Below are positions 62,297 to 64,000 of a stretch of DNA of 64,000 nucleotides, piece by piece. The notes below the pieces were generated by a model, which was given only the letters and a program-made list of their open reading frames with translations, did not search any database and was not told where the DNA came from. A program made the translations under genes and the position numbers. The stretch covers positions 131,250-195,249 of the forward strand of contig MNCI01001846.1 of assembly GCA_015680685.1 (NCBI GenBank). Reading direction: 5' to 3'. The stretch comes from Gnetum montanum. Its lineage: Eukaryota > Streptophyta > Gnetopsida > Gnetales > Gnetaceae. Each line of letters opens with the position of its first letter. Positions within the stretch are counted from its first letter, which is position 1.

Positions 62297-64000
62297 TGAA
62301 ACACCCTAGAAAATACAAGGCCATCCTTGATTCACCAGGCTCTTGTAGTCAGCACAAAACTATGGTAGTTCATCAGGAGGAGAATGTTCTGAGTCCAGGT
62401 CGGCCAATTCAGCAAATTTTCTACTTTGAGCATGGACAGGTTCTGTACCATCCTGCCTGCCCACCAAAGTAGCCTAAACAGCTGGTAGCTTACTCAGAAA
62501 TAGTGCACAGAATCGACAGTAGCATTCTGGATGCACAAGAAACAGTTTGGCAAGTTTTCTAAGTCACGAAGCCTGCTACGCTACGCTATGCTATGTAGTG
62601 TAGCAAGCTTCAGTAGACTGGTGGAACGAAGTGCTACGCTATGTGACGTCACACAGCGTAGCATGACAATGACTTCACTACTGACTCCCCTCACCCAATT
62701 TTGAGTTTTTCAATGATGTCCCTTTCCGTCAAGAAGCGGTGGACCATGTCTGCTGCTACGCTATGCTAAGCTACATGGCGCAGCAAGGCATAGCAATCCT
62801 GTAGAAGAGACAGAAGGCAATTCGAAAGGCAAAGTCAACAAGGTTCACAAAACTTGCATCGTGGGAGAATGGTTTGAAAATTAGCAAAGCTTTCATGACT
62901 AAGGCAAGTTGATGTGCTACAATACGCTACATAGCATAGCATAGCATAGCAAACATGAGACATATAGCAGAACGCACGACAAAGTGCTACGCTATGCCAA
63001 GTAAGCTACGTCACAAAGCACAACAAGGCATATAGGTGGTTGTGTGACATCAATGCACTCCACCTAATTAGACCATTGGCACATGTCTCCAGACGTTGAC
63101 GGCATGATTACGGCGTGGTAGGATTATAGTTATTACATGGCAAGTTTGCATCGCAATGGTCTTGTAGGCCCAACGGTCATAGATGATTCGAGTGGCGCCA
63201 GTAAGACAATGCAAGCCTATGGCACATAGCATTCAAACTGCCCCTTTTTGCTTACCTTCAGCCCTATAAATATCCCAGCAAATAGCATGTAACAGGTCAG
63301 CAATTTTAAGAAGCACCCACAATTTGAAAAGGAGATCCACAATTCTTTAAAGTTGGAAACTTCAAAAGAGTTTGTATTCTTCTTGAAGCAAATAGCTTCC
63401 AAGTGGTGGGAACTTTGAAATTCTGAAATAAATATTTTCCCTCTCTCCAGCATTGTAATATCAAAGTCATCTATTTAATACTGTAAATAGCAACTCTCTT
63501 TCAACTGGCATGAGGTCCCTGTCTCTGTACTACCACTTGGGTGGAACCCCTCATTGTTTATACATAAGTCCACGTCCAAGCGCATAGCTCCATTTGCTCG
63601 ACATGCCTTGGTTACCCTCGGGATTTCTGCACTCCGTCATGCTATGCAGCCGATTCTATCCACCCTGACCAGACAAATTTGTACTTTGGAGTGGTGCATG
63701 TTTCTAACCATACTTTACTTTATCTCTCATTTACTATCTCGTTTATTTTGCACTATTTTTTGTCTTATTTACCTTTAAGCATTATTTCGTATTATTGTAG
63801 CATTTTTATAGTTTTTCTTCTGCTTCATTTATCCTTAAACATTCTCTCGTATTTTGCATTATTTACATTGCAAAAGGCTATATCAATGCTGATGTAAGTC
63901 CCTGTTTGATTGACTAGACTGTTCAGGGCACCTCGTATCCGCACACACCTAGCACAACCCTCCCATGGATATGGGGTTGGAACTGTCGCATCCACCGACC
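62297..64000 (+). repeat. Element G 3' LTR (right end outside window)
   Basis: This is 1,704 bp of the expected 1.74 kb. It is collinear with 45,076-46,775, including the hairpins (62,580-62,610 and 62,915-62,950), the TATA box tataaatat at 63,265-63,273 and the shared TAAGTCCCTGTTTG block at 63,894. Only the last few dozen bases are missing. Confidence 0.9.

Larger units (their letters stand above)
45076..64000 (+). mobile_element. Element G: Tat/Ogre-type retrotransposon with antisense gene, runs off right edge
   Basis: The 5' LTR is 45,076-46,816 and the 3' LTR starts at 62,297, both beginning TGAAACACCCTA. In between, on the plus strand, are a repeat-filled leader, gag, protease, an antisense gene (52,297-56,619), RT, RNase H, second RNase H, integrase, a 3' region and PPT. 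The interior is about 15.5 kb, which is very long even for Tat/Ogre elements. It is inserted in the antisense gene of element F; the five bases before it are GTGTG (45,071-45,075), so the same five are predicted after its 3' LTR outside the window. All frames carry stops. Confidence 0.9.

Overview
The window looks like intergenic heterochromatin from a large-genome seed plant. I found no host gene, rRNA or tRNA. Nearly all of it is accounted for by seven LTR retrotransposons of the Ty3/gypsy superfamily (labelled A-G here), most nested inside one another. Host assignment to a plant is inference: the primer sites match the end of plant tRNA-Asp, and the element types (Athila-like and Tat/Ogre-like) are known from plants. 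I cannot name the species.

Layout. Positions 1-564 are part of an Athila-like LTR (minus). Element A (669-9,982, minus, TSD GAATA) is a complete Athila-like element with gag, protease, RT, RNase H and integrase, all broken by stops. Element B (plus) starts at 10,793. It is split by element C (11,821-18,482, plus, TSD ATAAC/ATAAT), resumes at 18,483, and is cut at 24,712 by element E (plus). E's 5' LTR is itself split by element D (25,076-32,014, minus, TSD CTTGT). E's gag is cut at 33,564 by element F (Tat-type, minus). F is cut at 45,075 by element G (Tat-type, plus), which runs past the right edge. The nesting is therefore B > E > F > G, with C and D as side branches.

How the parts work together. 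A is the only Athila-like element that still shows a pol gene. B and C have gag plus a second ORF related to the Athila ORF1/plant transposon-protein type, and no pol. D has gag and protease, but the whole RT-RNase H-integrase block is missing. These three look like gag-bearing passengers that would need enzymes supplied in trans. F and G carry RT, RNase H, a second (archaeal-type) RNase H and integrase, as expected for the Tat lineage.

The most interesting feature is an antisense, intron-containing gene carried by both F (42,042-45,075) and G (about 52,297-56,619) directly upstream of RT. In G, which shows the whole region, it lies between protease and RT. Its two copies align exon by exon. 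Its first half resembles an FCP1/NLI-interacting-factor-like phosphatase domain, followed by a basic nuclear-localisation-like motif and a coiled-coil-like tail. Antisense orientation would let its introns survive the RNA stage of retrotransposition.

Everything is old and decayed. PBS sites have lost their CpGs, many CAG/CAA/CGA/TGG codons are stops, and several catalytic residues are changed in the C-to-T/G-to-A direction. Three assembly gaps (9,386; 13,372-13,490; 27,027-27,112) are shorter than the sequence that paralogous copies predict.
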